From assembly GCF_000250985.1 (NCBI RefSeq), contig NW_013524646.1:655913-719912 (forward strand): DNA of 64,000 bases, given 5' to 3'. Every line of letters begins with the position of its first letter. The first letter of the stretch is position 1. This DNA comes from Nematocida parisii ERTm1. Taxonomy: Eukaryota > Microsporidia. This document shows, piece by piece, positions 27,431 through 37,747 of this stretch. The translations under genes and the position numbers were made by a program. The notes under the pieces were generated by a model. The model worked only from the letters and a program-made list of their open reading frames with translations. It made no database searches and was not told where the DNA came from.

Positions 27431-30400
27431 ATGAATCCTTTTGAATCTGTTAAGAGCGGGTATGTGGATACAACAGTTCTGTCGTATTTCTCGCTTGTGC
27501 AAAAAAAAGACATAAACACACGCTGCAAAGCACTGGCACGCATTGTTAATGATCTGGATAAATTACCCATTGACTCTGTCGCGCAGTGCTTATACGACAC
27601 AATGCCTATACTCTGCAAGAACGCGCAAGAGCCAGTGCCAACTCATGTTTCTGAGATTCTTTTATCTGTTATAAAGAAGAGTTCTCTTGAGATACGAAGA
27701 AGCAGCATGTGCCAGTGGATGCACATGTTTCTTTCTTCGCCAAATAAGGCCGGGTACAAAGTAGTAAAGATTCTTAGCAAGAACCAGGAGCTGGAGCCGC
27801 TTCTGACTATATATAATAAAACAGCAACTGTTGAAATGTACATAAAAAGCAAGATTATTGAAAGTGCATCAGAGAAGACAGTTGATATATGCCCAGAGAC
27901 AATTAAAAAAGCAAAAACCGCTCAGGAGTTGTGCATACTTGCTAAGCTAGTAAAATCCCTTGAAGAAAGAGGACAGATGTGTGCTGAAATAAAAGAGGCG
28001 GTGCTTGATACTGTCACTGCATCCAAAAATATATCAGATAAATGGAAGGTGTTTGCTGCTATCCAGGATGGGTATACGGTAGAGGAGCTGATAAAAGACA
28101 GTGCAAAAGTAGAAGACAGCACATTTTTATCTATTGTTAGCGCTGAGAAATTTAGAAAGCTGGCTGAAGAATATGGCAGTGTTGTTTTTGTGCAGAACTG
28201 CGAGCACCTGCCTGGAATTCTTTTCTCCGTGCTGTTAGACATAACAAATGACAGAAAACTTGTTCTTAAAAAGTTGCTGCAGGGAAACACTGCAGGATTT
28301 GAGCACATAAAGGTAGAGAAAGAAGACTTCCCGTATGTGAACACAATTGGCTGCTACAACAGAGTAAATGAGGTGCTACAAGCACACCCTATACGGGATG
28401 TGCGAGTGTATGGCGAGCTTACATTTAAAGAAAGGATTATTCGGGCAGATTTACTTGGTGACAAAATAGAAGACATCAGCAGAGAGATGATATCTCAAAT
28501 AAGCATAGGGTTTCTTAAGAAGGAAAGCATTTTTGAAGAGGGTGTTCGGGTTCTTCCGCCATTTTTCTTTAAAGAAGAAGAGGGGATGGGACAAGAAGAG
28601 CACATATATGTTGCAGCGCAGCACCCTTCTCTTACAACTAGAAAAACAATAGATCTTATGTTTAAGCACAAGCTGTTCATTGAAAAAATACTGAAAGGTC
28701 TCTCTGATGAGCTTATGCTGTATCTTATGGATAAGATAGAGAAAGAACCGGCTGATGTAATACAGGAGGTATATGAGATGTTAAAGGGCGCCGTTAAGCA
28801 GAAGTATGGACTTCGAATGCTCAGCCGTATATACACAACCACGACGTATACAAAGTATGACTTTCAAGAAAAGTTTGTGCTTAGTGGGGATATAGAGGAG
28901 AACTATCTTATATATCTTATAGAAAAAGAAGCGGTAGAGGAAGACAGTGTATATAAATACATTATAGCCGACGCAAACAAAAATGCAACTGGGACGCAGA
29001 ATGTGCTTGATGAGTGTCTTGAGCTGGAAGAGGTCATGGAGAATGCAGAGGTAAAACAGGCAAGTAATGCATATCTATTCGGGCAGGCACACTTAAAGTG
29101 GAAAAAGGTTCTTTTATCTCTAAGAGATGCAAATTTATCTGGGTTCCTACAGAAAATACTTCAGACACAAACTGTCCTACCAGCTTTGGAAGAGAGTGGA
29201 CTAATTATTGATAAGTGTGCATATCTAACCGGTCTTATAGGCAAAATAGCTAATGCAATGATCTTTTGGAAGAGCGTGCGAGAGAAGCAAGTGCCTGCAT
29301 TAATACACAGACTCTCTGCCAGAATACAGGAGGAAAGCATGAAGTGCACTGAAGAAGAAAAAGAACTTGCCAAAAGCATTGTTTTAATATACACAGAAAC
29401 ACTACTTGGAAATGAAATTCATGCAGATTTGGACATAAAGCTTCCATCTGTTGCACTAGACAGTCTTCCAAATAAAAGCAGAGCTGTATTAGCATACCTT
29501 CTTCTGAGAATACAAAGAAGCACGGGGCATAAGGCACTATCTCTGACATTTAAGGAAGCACAGAATCTTCACTGTAGAGTACTTTCTTTATCAATACAAA
29601 ACAGCACGGCATTAAACAGCATAGAAGAAATAGACTTCTCATTTGTGTCCCAAGAAGACATCCGGCACATGCAGGCGCATCTTGAAAAGTTCCCAGAAAA
29701 GGCCGCTGCGTGTATTAGAAGCGACCGTGCATGGACAACAGGTGCTGCTGCATACCGCAGTGAGATGTATAATCTTATTTTAAAGAGCATAGCAAAGCAC
29801 TATGCGAACTCTGTCCTCAATGTTTACAGCATGTCAAAGGTTGAAGAGGGTGCGATTGATGCAGAAATATTCTATATGCTTTTTGATATTCCTGCCATCC
29901 AGGATATAAAAAACATGAATGCATACGAGTGGAGGCTGTTTTTGGCAATTTGCAGTGAGATCCGGTCAATTGAGCTGCTGTCTTTAATATCCACTATGGT
30001 CCGTGCTGAGTGCAAATGGCTTCCTTTCTTAATATCAAGTGAGGCAGATGCTTTGGATCTTCTTGGGCTGTTTGCTAAAAACTTCCCTGTTCTTCTTCGT
30101 ATATTCTTTAAGAGCAGCCGAAATGTTAGGCGAGTGCAAAGGTATTTCATTAGCCGAGTCACCCCAAATCTCATCAGAGAAGAAGCCAGTCGCCCGCTCC
30201 AGGGCGTTGAGATCAAGGTTAAAACCATTGCAGAGACACACATTCTAGTTGTTTTGTATACGATAGAAGAGTCTGAATTAGAGGTTAACATCAACTTCCC
30301 CAAGGACTATCCGCTCACTATACCAGAAATAAAAATCATCCGCTGTGTAGGGGTTAAGAAGCAGCGCCTACAAAGACTTCTTCTTAGAATACAGATGTTA

Positions 30401-30640
30401 ATGGCCGAGCACTGCAGAGTGGGAGAAGCATTGGTGCTGTGGAAGCTGGCTCTTGACAAAACAATTGATGAAATTGAGGAGTGCGGAATTTGCTTCTTCA
30501 TGGTGGACGAAGTTTCCAAAAGCTTCCCAGACACAACTTGTGCAAAGTGCAGTAACCAGTTCCACGGTATTTGTCTAAAGACTTGGTTAAAGAGAAGTAA
30601 AAATCTCTGTCCTATCTGTAGAGAAGAAATCGCATCTTAA
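27431..30640 (+). CDS. LTN1: Listerin/Ltn1 E3 ubiquitin ligase
   Basis: 1069 aa, against about 1560-1770 in yeast and human. The N-terminus (PFESVKSGYVDTTVLSYFSLVQKKDINTRCKAL) is the listerin signature that binds the 60S-Rqc2 region. A long HEAT-like helical body follows. Residues about 935-1000 resemble an RWD domain (VEIKVKTIAETHILVVLYT...VNINFPKDYPLTIPEIKI). The C-terminus is a RING: ECGICFFMV, TTCAKCSNQFHGICLKTWL, LCPICREE. It ubiquitinates nascent chains on stalled 60S subunits. The missing length comes from the helical body. Confidence 0.93.
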   Translation: MNPFESVKSGYVDTTVLSYFSLVQKKDINTRCKALARIVNDLDKLPIDSVAQCLYDTMPILCKNAQEPVPTHVSEILLSVIKKSSLEIRRSSMCQWMHMFLSSPNKAGYKVVKILSKNQELEPLLTIYNKTATVEMYIKSKIIESASEKTVDICPETIKKAKTAQELCILAKLVKSLEERGQMCAEIKEAVLDTVTASKNISDKWKVFAAIQDGYTVEELIKDSAKVEDSTFLSIVSAEKFRKLAEEYGSVVFVQNCEHLPGILFSVLLDITNDRKLVLKKLLQGNTAGFEHIKVEKEDFPYVNTIGCYNRVNEVLQAHPIRDVRVYGELTFKERIIRADLLGDKIEDISREMISQISIGFLKKESIFEEGVRVLPPFFFKEEEGMGQEEHIYVAAQHPSLTTRKTIDLMFKHKLFIEKILKGLSDELMLYLMDKIEKEPADVIQEVYEMLKGAVKQKYGLRMLSRIYTTTTYTKYDFQEKFVLSGDIEENYLIYLIEKEAVEEDSVYKYIIADANKNATGTQNVLDECLELEEVMENAEVKQASNAYLFGQAHLKWKKVLLSLRDANLSGFLQKILQTQTVLPALEESGLIIDKCAYLTGLIGKIANAMIFWKSVREKQVPALIHRLSARIQEESMKCTEEEKELAKSIVLIYTETLLGNEIHADLDIKLPSVALDSLPNKSRAVLAYLLLRIQRSTGHKALSLTFKEAQNLHCRVLSLSIQNSTALNSIEEIDFSFVSQEDIRHMQAHLEKFPEKAAACIRSDRAWTTGAAAYRSEMYNLILKSIAKHYANSVLNVYSMSKVEEGAIDAEIFYMLFDIPAIQDIKNMNAYEWRLFLAICSEIRSIELLSLISTMVRAECKWLPFLISSEADALDLLGLFAKNFPVLLRIFFKSSRNVRRVQRYFISRVTPNLIREEASRPLQGVEIKVKTIAETHILVVLYTIEESELEVNINFPKDYPLTIPEIKIIRCVGVKKQRLQRLLLRIQMLMAEHCRVGEALVLWKLALDKTIDEIEECGICFFMVDEVSKSFPDTTCAKCSNQFHGICLKTWLKRSKNLCPICREEIAS

Positions 30641-30691
30641 AATAAATATCACCTATCTTTCTATATATACTTTAGGTGGCGGCTTATATGA

Positions 30692-31150
30692 ATGTCTTTC
30701 TATCTGAACAATATCATGTCAGACCAAATGTTTGACGATCTTCTGAAGGAGAAGCGAATTCTTCTGGTTCGATTTGGGTATGCCGCAGAGAAAGATTGCG
30801 AGCGCCTGGACAGAATGCTTGCGTCAATAAATCAAATGGTGAGCAGATATTTTGCAATTGCAGCATACGAAACAAGAGATGTGACAGAATTACTCCGCAA
30901 AAAGTACAACATAACAGAGGAGACTCGGCACATTCTTGTGTTCTTTACCAAGGGCGCACCTATTTATGTTTCGTTTTGCAAGAGGCCAAGCTTTCAGATA
31001 TGCGAGTATATCCCGGGTGTGGAAGAAATGCTGTCTCTTTTAATTATGGTGCACCAAGGAATAACCCATAATAAGAAAATAATCAATGTTTATGGGACAT
31101 ACTTTGAAAATAAGAAATCAGTAAGAAAGCTTGAGAAACAGGAAACTTGA
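30692..31150 (+). CDS. DIB1: Dim1/Dib1-like U5 snRNP thioredoxin-fold protein
   Basis: 152 aa. Aligns by eye along its length with Dim1/Dib1/TXNL4A: MSFYLNNI...MFDDLLKEKRILLVRFGYAAEKDCERLDRMLASINQMVSRYFAIAAYETRDVTELLRKKYNITEETRHILVFFTKGAPIYV. The family hallmarks are the VVRFGHDWDPTC-like strand, the MxxVLxSI helix and a FFFRNKHI-like strand. Dib1 sits in the U4/U6.U5 tri-snRNP. No gene in this window shows an intron, so its retention is notable. The paralog Dim2/TXNL4B is an alternative. It lies 51 bp after LTN1. Confidence 0.8.
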   Translation: MSFYLNNIMSDQMFDDLLKEKRILLVRFGYAAEKDCERLDRMLASINQMVSRYFAIAAYETRDVTELLRKKYNITEETRHILVFFTKGAPIYVSFCKRPSFQICEYIPGVEEMLSLLIMVHQGITHNKKIINVYGTYFENKKSVRKLEKQET

Positions 31151-31264
31151 GCGAGTCTACAACAAACAATCTTTTTGTTCTATAGTTTTAGTGCAGCAGT
31201 TTTGGTTAAGCAGTCTGAAATAATAAATTAGTATTTATTTAGATGCGAATCTTCTTTTTTATTT

Positions 31265-34261
31265 ATGAAGTGGACGGGATGCACGCTCAGGACTGCGAAA
31301 ACCGCATACAAGTTTGAAGAATCAATTTTGAGCTGTGGGAGGATTTGCAGTCACACCGCTGTTGTGCTGGAGAGGTCTATTGTTTTTGTAGAAAAGAGTG
31401 GCGAAATCATAAAGTACCCCACGGGGCAAATAAATAGCTGTGGCATTTTATCAAATGGTGTCATATATTCTGAAGAGAACAGCAAGCATCTTATCTATAT
31501 AACCCACCCCTATGAGACTGTGCACTCTTATTCTATTCAGAATGTACCATTTAATATTGTATCGGCGGATAAGGACAGATTTGTACTTTTATTTTACGCA
31601 GAAGGAAGAAACTATCTAAATGTATATAAGGGGACGCCGCCAGCGCCTGTTCTACTGTTTTCGTCACAGCAGGAAGATGTTCTTGGTGTGTGGATCAGAG
31701 GAACCCGACATCTAGTGGCAGAGACAAATAAAATTATTATACGCAGTATGCGCAGGCGATCTAATGAGTCAGAAATAAAGCGGGTGGGGGAATACATACC
31801 TGTTTCTAAGAGAGTAGAGAGCGTTGTGCCTATTAAGATGAAGCGAGGGGCTTATTTTTTAGTGAATGGGCAGGAAGTGGTAAATGAATATGGTCTTGTA
31901 ATTAATCTAGCTGAACATTCCAATGAACAACAGCTGAAGTGCATTACACAGAAGGCGCTTTCGCAGATAGAGATAATTAAGCAGGGGAAATATAATATAA
32001 AAGAAGTCACTGACTTCATTAAGTATACAACAAAAGGGCAGCGGCTGTTTTCATCTGTTTTGCCATCAAAAAGCATGCATGGTGTGCTTAGATCATATAC
32101 TTCATCTTTAGACAGCTCTCTTGATAATTTACTTTCACAGGAAATTTCACTGCTATCAAAAAGACAGATAAAAAAGATTTCTGTGCATTTGGAGGGTGTG
32201 GTGCATCTTATAAAATCTGTAGATGGCATTAAAACCCCTCTTTTTGGTGAAATTGCAGAGAGAATTAAAAAATCCAATCGAAAAATGGCATATCTTTTCA
32301 GAATGCTCAGCTCTGCTTCTATCCCAGACAAGGCGCTTATATATGAGCTATTTTCTTATGATGAAAGATTTCTGCATAGGTCAAAAAATCTAGGATATGT
32401 GCTTATACAGAGCGACCAAAGTTCTGTAAAGAAAAAAGAAGCATCTGTAACAGGGGAAAACATTGCACATACTCTAGACGACCCAGAGCACATTCAAAGT
32501 GTGCCAAACCGCCTGTGCAACACTGGGATAATAGAAGAGTGCAAGCGGCTTCTCTCGGGCCACCAGATAGGAGACTTTCTATTTGATGTATATGACACAG
32601 AGAACAGGCGAAAGAAAGCATTTGTCTTCTCAACAATTGCCTCTGTTGGTAGAGGCGTCTTTCTTTTAAATCGCAACAGCCAGATCAATGTGTTTCAGGT
32701 TCCTCAAATGAAAGTCTTCTTGAAAAAGAACAACCACGTGGTTACTATTACAGACCTGACTGAATGGGACAGCATGTGGCCTTCCTTCCATTTTGCTGTG
32801 GCAACTGCTCTGTCAATTCCAAATAGGCCATTTATATCAACAAGCCACATTGATGTGATGTCGCCAACTATGCTAATGTCACTGGCTGGTGCAATATTTG
32901 GATTTGGCCTGAAAACATCTGTGTGCCAGAGCAACCTGTCAATTGGAGAAAAGCTGAATCTGTCTCGGTCTCTTATTCTCTCGCTGTCAAAGAGTCATGA
33001 CACTCTTCTAATTGCAGCTACCATCCTAGGGAACTCCTTTATTATAAAAGGCACGGGAAACAAGGACCATGCCGCCATTATATGGTTTAATATGCGGCTG
33101 TCCACATCTCCTGGGCATCTTTTAATGTGGAGTGTACTTTCCCTTGGAATATTGTACATAGGGCAAGACGACTTATTTGCAAAAAAGTCTCTTATAGAGT
33201 ATATGCAAAGGCGGGGTGTGATAGTCTCAAAGAACAATGACCCAATGTCTAAAAAAGAGTACTATGACAAGTACCACCGGGTGGCCGCAGCATTTTCCTT
33301 TGCATATATAACACTTGGATCGCATCTCCGGGAGTACATTAGACTTCCTGATCGAACATGTGAAATTATTGTTAATGGGTTGGTGCACATGCGAAGCGGC
33401 TGGGAGAAAATATCAAGTCTGCTTGAAGAGATTCCAGCGCACTCTATTCCTCTAAACCGATTTTACTCTTCGCTCATGATAGTTCTAGTGCTTGGCACTA
33501 TTGATGGGTATGAAAAGACTTTTTCCGATGCTGTTGCAGAGGATATAAGTGTAGAAGAGGCATATAGTATTGCTGGAAAAATCTTTGGGTATGGGCTTCT
33601 TTTAATCCCAGAGGAAAGTACAAAGCCGTCTGCGCAGTTTCTTGACGGGATTACAAATCTGCTGTACCGCCTAGAAAGCAGCTGTACACACTCTATTCTA
33701 CTGGACTATAGTCTTCTTGCATCTTGTTTGCTTCTTAATGCCTCTGGCGACCTTTGTCTTCTGAGCATTTGCCAGCGACTGCTTGATTCTGTAAAGTGTG
33801 TAGATTCCCTAGCAAAAATAACTGACTTTTGTCCATTTTCTGGGATATACAGAGAGCAGTATGGTATGCGCTATGGGAGAATTCAGCACATAAAAATGTG
33901 TCTGTCGATCCTTGCGCCTGGGTGCGGATCTATGCGGCTTTCTTCTTCCCAAGAGTCAATTGCATTCCTAGTAACTAGCTTTTATCCAGAGTTTCCGCTC
34001 ACCCCAGAGGACCAGGATGCATTCCAGGTAATCAGACACTTCTATCTGCTCTCTTTAGCTCCGGTTGATGCTAGAGATACATGCTTTGTGAATGAGGTGC
34101 TTCCTGCAGATATTGAGAATGACCTGCTGACTTCCTCGCCTGTAGACAAAAAGGCCGCTGTAGACATTATAACCTCATACTTTGAGAAAAACAAGATTAA
34201 AGCATTTGATTCAACATACATAGAGGCACTTATAGCACATCTCTATTCTGGATTGTTATAG
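31265..34261 (+). CDS. APC1: Anaphase-promoting complex subunit Apc1
   Basis: 998 aa, against about 1750-1950 in yeast and human. The N-terminal 250 residues are propeller-like. The middle carries proteasome/cyclosome (PC) repeats: SPTMLMSLAGAIFGFGLK, TLLIAATILGNSFIIKGTGNKDHAAII, GHLLMWSVLSLGILYIGQDDLFAKKSLIEYM and RVAAAFSFAYITLGSHLREYIRLPD, in the order seen in Apc1, followed by a helical C-terminus. Rpn1/Rpn2 also have PC repeats, but the N-terminal propeller and repeat spacing favour Apc1. It is the scaffold of the cell-cycle ubiquitin ligase APC/C. Last of the co-directional run. Confidence 0.78.
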   Translation: MKWTGCTLRTAKTAYKFEESILSCGRICSHTAVVLERSIVFVEKSGEIIKYPTGQINSCGILSNGVIYSEENSKHLIYITHPYETVHSYSIQNVPFNIVSADKDRFVLLFYAEGRNYLNVYKGTPPAPVLLFSSQQEDVLGVWIRGTRHLVAETNKIIIRSMRRRSNESEIKRVGEYIPVSKRVESVVPIKMKRGAYFLVNGQEVVNEYGLVINLAEHSNEQQLKCITQKALSQIEIIKQGKYNIKEVTDFIKYTTKGQRLFSSVLPSKSMHGVLRSYTSSLDSSLDNLLSQEISLLSKRQIKKISVHLEGVVHLIKSVDGIKTPLFGEIAERIKKSNRKMAYLFRMLSSASIPDKALIYELFSYDERFLHRSKNLGYVLIQSDQSSVKKKEASVTGENIAHTLDDPEHIQSVPNRLCNTGIIEECKRLLSGHQIGDFLFDVYDTENRRKKAFVFSTIASVGRGVFLLNRNSQINVFQVPQMKVFLKKNNHVVTITDLTEWDSMWPSFHFAVATALSIPNRPFISTSHIDVMSPTMLMSLAGAIFGFGLKTSVCQSNLSIGEKLNLSRSLILSLSKSHDTLLIAATILGNSFIIKGTGNKDHAAIIWFNMRLSTSPGHLLMWSVLSLGILYIGQDDLFAKKSLIEYMQRRGVIVSKNNDPMSKKEYYDKYHRVAAAFSFAYITLGSHLREYIRLPDRTCEIIVNGLVHMRSGWEKISSLLEEIPAHSIPLNRFYSSLMIVLVLGTIDGYEKTFSDAVAEDISVEEAYSIAGKIFGYGLLLIPEESTKPSAQFLDGITNLLYRLESSCTHSILLDYSLLASCLLLNASGDLCLLSICQRLLDSVKCVDSLAKITDFCPFSGIYREQYGMRYGRIQHIKMCLSILAPGCGSMRLSSSQESIAFLVTSFYPEFPLTPEDQDAFQVIRHFYLLSLAPVDARDTCFVNEVLPADIENDLLTSSPVDKKAAVDIITSYFEKNKIKAFDSTYIEALIAHLYSGLL

Positions 34262-34647
34262 GCTGGTGGTTATTTCAAAGAATAAAGTGTAATACTCTGA
34301 AAATTACTGTTGATTGTTTGTATAGCCATTGGCGTGTATTTGGTGTATGTGCTTATATTAAATGCCTATTTTCTTTTTTTATTTTTGTCTTGAATGATAA
34401 TTCTATATTTTAGGATATTTTATTCAAATGGATTTATTTAGAAAATACAATGAATATGTACTTAAATTCTGAAGACTTTTACAAAAAATATAATCCATGC
34501 AATACAGAAATAAATTAAAAACATACTAGAAATAAAAGAAAAAAATTAAACTATTTTTAATGGAAAGACTCTGCCATTTATATTCTTAAAATAGTGACTC
34601 ATGCAGGCTTCTAGATAATATTATAGAACGGGAATGTGTCATTTAGT
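34262..34647. other. Convergent spacer, 386 bp
   Basis: Between the 3' ends of APC1 and the nucleoporin gene. AT-rich with several AATAAA/ATTAAA-like signals on both strands. No gene seen. Confidence 0.65.
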
Positions 34648-37600
34648 CTATATTCCCAGAGACATCTTAAAAGAACCAATTCGGTGCCGTATTTCAGTTA
34701 AATTATGCATTTCGCAGAATGTGATTGCTTCATCGAGGATAATCTTTTTACTGCGCGGACTCGCATACTCTGAGCTCTTTCCCTTCTGCTCTAGCATGCA
34801 CGCAGCTTTTATAACAGACATACCCAGTGTTACTAGCGCACATCCAAGGTTCTCATCGCTTTGTGGCGCTTCTACCTTTTTTCTAGCAAGTATATCAAAG
34901 ACTACATCCATCGGTGCAGAAGCCATGATTTCAGGGTTTCCTTTCAGAATTTCAATGCACTGGTCGTATGGTCCAGACAGTGCATCATCCCAAAGAGTTT
35001 TCATAAGAATAGGATCATCGATTTCTCCCTTTGCGGATATTTTCAGTGCAAGCACAGAAAAACCAAACATAACGCATATCTCAAACAGCTCTTCAAAGCT
35101 TAGTAGGCCTGTGTCCAGGCGAACAAAGGTTTCCTCAATAATCGCCTGTGGCGCGGATCCTTCGCACTCTGCAACATTATATGCGCAAGAAAGAGCAGCT
35201 AAGACATCTGCCTGCCTCTGCGCCATGCACAGTCTTTCTTTTGCACAGAGGCCTAGACGAGGCACATAGTTTCTAATGTGCCCCATTAGTGCAGGATCAT
35301 CGCTTTCCTTTGATGCCGACTGCATAGTGCTGGCGATCGATATGTACTCTATTCTTTTTTCTAAGGAAATGGTTGGCTTGGCTCTTTCCGCCGACCGCAG
35401 CAGATAGCGGGCAGCAGTTGAGTAGTTTTGGTTCTTTGCATGGTATTTCCAAATGAGATCGCACATATCCAATGAGTCAGATGTTCGGTCCAGCCGATCA
35501 AGATAGTCCTCCAGATATGGCGACTTTATCTTAAGTAATGTATCAGCTGAAAGGCTTCCTTCTGAAATCTTTGCAATTGCAGAGTTTAGCAGAGCATTGC
35601 ACAGAGCAGGCCTTTCGTCTTTAAGCCCCTCTAGAAGAATCTCCTCTGTGCACTCGATCTTTCTGAAATATGCAGTGGCCTCTTCTTCTGTAATAGAACT
35701 GAACCCAGCGCGGATGGCATATAGAATTCCCTTTGAAAACTTTACATTAGAGTACATCTCCACAATTTCTGGGAGGTACTTTTTGGCAGCAGTCTTTGTG
35801 AAGAACTCCATACTTTTCACCAGATACCACTTCCGGTCCTCGCTGGTTGCTGCGCGAGAGGCCTTCTCTATAGCCTCCTTCCCCTTTAGCAGCAGAGTGT
35901 CTGTAAGGGCAAACAGTGTAGAGCACTTTTCATTGAGCTCGCTAGTCACACTGTCCACTGTTGCCTTCTGGCTTAAGTTCAAATCTACAAGAGCATTGAG
36001 TGTTGCTCTTCTCAAATCTGTCACCGGTCGAAGGAAGTTCGCATACGTAAACTCAAGTTCACTTGCGCTCTTCTTCTGTGCCTCATCGAAAATATATAGA
36101 GCGTCTGACTCCATAAGTATATTTATGTAGTGCAAAGTCTCTGCAATATTATCCAGCATATCTACAACCGTGTCCTCTGCAATTCGAATATTGTTAATGT
36201 TTATGCACTCTTTAATAATAAAGTTCTTCAGTCGCTTGGTTCTAGCAATCGCGCTTTCTATCTCATCGATATACTCACTGATCTCTAGCCCAGACTCGTC
36301 CTTTAGCATTTTGTATATGTCAACGCCCCACACCTTATACACAACTATTCCCGCACATGTGATAATAGCCTTCTTCTGCAAAGGCTCTGATTTTTTGAAA
36401 AAGCTGTCTATAGCAGGCGAAGTTGCTCCTCTTGCAACTGCATAGAGAGCAGAAATAAGCGATAGCTCAGCCCCGTTTCTCTGCATAAATGCAAACATGC
36501 CTTCTGGGTTTGTTGTTGCCCTCTCCATTAATTCCACCCCATTCATAATGTGATATATATCAATCTTGTTAACTCCCAAGCAAACTACTTCCTCCCCTGA
36601 AATAAGTCCCTCGGCCAGGTTCTTCCAGGAACTTTCCCCAGACAGAGCAATTTGCAAGTACTCTGTGCCAGTCATAATTGTACAACAGTTCTCTGGGGTT
36701 GTTGTGTCTGTTTTGTTTCGTGTGATCGTTGTGATAAACATTTCACTCTCTTTTCTCCCAAAGCTTACTAAACTCTTTCCTATCTGATAGAAGTTCTCTT
36801 CTTTTATAGAGCTTGGTGCAACTAGTCGCGATCTTATTCTAGCAGGGGTCATTGGTCTCTTCCCTAAAAGATACCCATTACAGTCCAAAAACATCCGAGT
36901 GGCATCAGAAAGAACCAAGTATGCTTGGCATCTAGTTCCGTCTGCACGCACAAGCTGTATTTTATCGGTTGTGTTCAGCTCTTGTAAGTCTGCAGTCCGT
37001 ACTTTCTTCAAGTACTTATCTAGCTCGTACACCTCTAAAGTATTGTCCTTGAACAAAACCAGCACTCCTTTATACGTAGGAACTATCTGCAATACAGCAG
37101 CCTTGCGCCCCATTGCATATAGAAATGGAAGAACGTGCGACATTATCCCGTGCGTGTGTGAAAATATCTTTGCGGTATATCCCTTTAGCCAACTGCTCTC
37201 TGCGTACACAAATTCATATATGTTTCCATCCTTTCCCCCCATAAAAATCCTTCCTGCGTCGTTCTCGCATACACAGGTCATCTGCACCGGAAGATCCACT
37301 GAAATGTCCATACTAATGTACGTGGCTGGGTTCTTGCACAGGCACATCATATTAATGGAATGCTCTGTAAACACAAGGATGCAGTGCTGTACATTGGATG
37401 TAAAAATGTTCTTCACCCTCTTAATGGCAAATATAGCTTGCACTTTCTGAGCCTTCATCTCTATTTCGCTTATCATTTGGTTACTGTAGTTCCATATTAC
37501 TAATTTGCCTTTTACAGCCCCCCAAACAGAAGACATCCCATCGATCAGGCCAACAACTCCTCCTTCCTGTGCCATTTCCTCTATCTCCTTAGGCAGGCCA

Positions 37601-37731
37601 ACAGACTCTTTTTTATAAATAAGAGTGTCCATGGTATAGCCGCTGCTGTAGTTCTTTACCGCTTCCTGCGGTGCCTGTAACATACTTGACAAATCCCTCA
37701 CTGCGTTCTGTACCTCGCTGTATTTATCCAT
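34648..37731 (-). CDS. NUP170: Nucleoporin Nup155/Nup170 family
   Basis: 1027 aa, against about 1391-1502 in relatives. The N-terminal propeller has the family opening: LIYKKESVGLPKEIEEMAQEGGVVGLIDGMSSVWGAVKGKLVIWNYSNQ, where LPxEI and the aromatic-ending WNY strand are typical, followed by repeated strands up to about residue 420. The rest is an all-helical solenoid. Nup155/170 is an inner-ring scaffold nucleoporin. The start codon is 16 bp from the divergent kinase ATG, the tightest spacing in the window. Confidence 0.85.
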   Translation of the reverse strand: MDKYSEVQNAVRDLSSMLQAPQEAVKNYSSGYTMDTLIYKKESVGLPKEIEEMAQEGGVVGLIDGMSSVWGAVKGKLVIWNYSNQMISEIEMKAQKVQAIFAIKRVKNIFTSNVQHCILVFTEHSINMMCLCKNPATYISMDISVDLPVQMTCVCENDAGRIFMGGKDGNIYEFVYAESSWLKGYTAKIFSHTHGIMSHVLPFLYAMGRKAAVLQIVPTYKGVLVLFKDNTLEVYELDKYLKKVRTADLQELNTTDKIQLVRADGTRCQAYLVLSDATRMFLDCNGYLLGKRPMTPARIRSRLVAPSSIKEENFYQIGKSLVSFGRKESEMFITTITRNKTDTTTPENCCTIMTGTEYLQIALSGESSWKNLAEGLISGEEVVCLGVNKIDIYHIMNGVELMERATTNPEGMFAFMQRNGAELSLISALYAVARGATSPAIDSFFKKSEPLQKKAIITCAGIVVYKVWGVDIYKMLKDESGLEISEYIDEIESAIARTKRLKNFIIKECININNIRIAEDTVVDMLDNIAETLHYINILMESDALYIFDEAQKKSASELEFTYANFLRPVTDLRRATLNALVDLNLSQKATVDSVTSELNEKCSTLFALTDTLLLKGKEAIEKASRAATSEDRKWYLVKSMEFFTKTAAKKYLPEIVEMYSNVKFSKGILYAIRAGFSSITEEEATAYFRKIECTEEILLEGLKDERPALCNALLNSAIAKISEGSLSADTLLKIKSPYLEDYLDRLDRTSDSLDMCDLIWKYHAKNQNYSTAARYLLRSAERAKPTISLEKRIEYISIASTMQSASKESDDPALMGHIRNYVPRLGLCAKERLCMAQRQADVLAALSCAYNVAECEGSAPQAIIEETFVRLDTGLLSFEELFEICVMFGFSVLALKISAKGEIDDPILMKTLWDDALSGPYDQCIEILKGNPEIMASAPMDVVFDILARKKVEAPQSDENLGCALVTLGMSVIKAACMLEQKGKSSEYASPRSKKIILDEAITFCEMHNLTEIRHRIGSFKMSLGI

Positions 37732-37747
37732 ACAAAAATAAAAATGT
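37732..37747. promoter_or_regulatory. 16-bp divergent spacer (Nup170/kinase)
   Basis: Only 16 bp, mostly A, separate the two start codons. Promoter elements for both genes must lie largely inside the coding region of the opposite gene. Confidence 0.5.
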
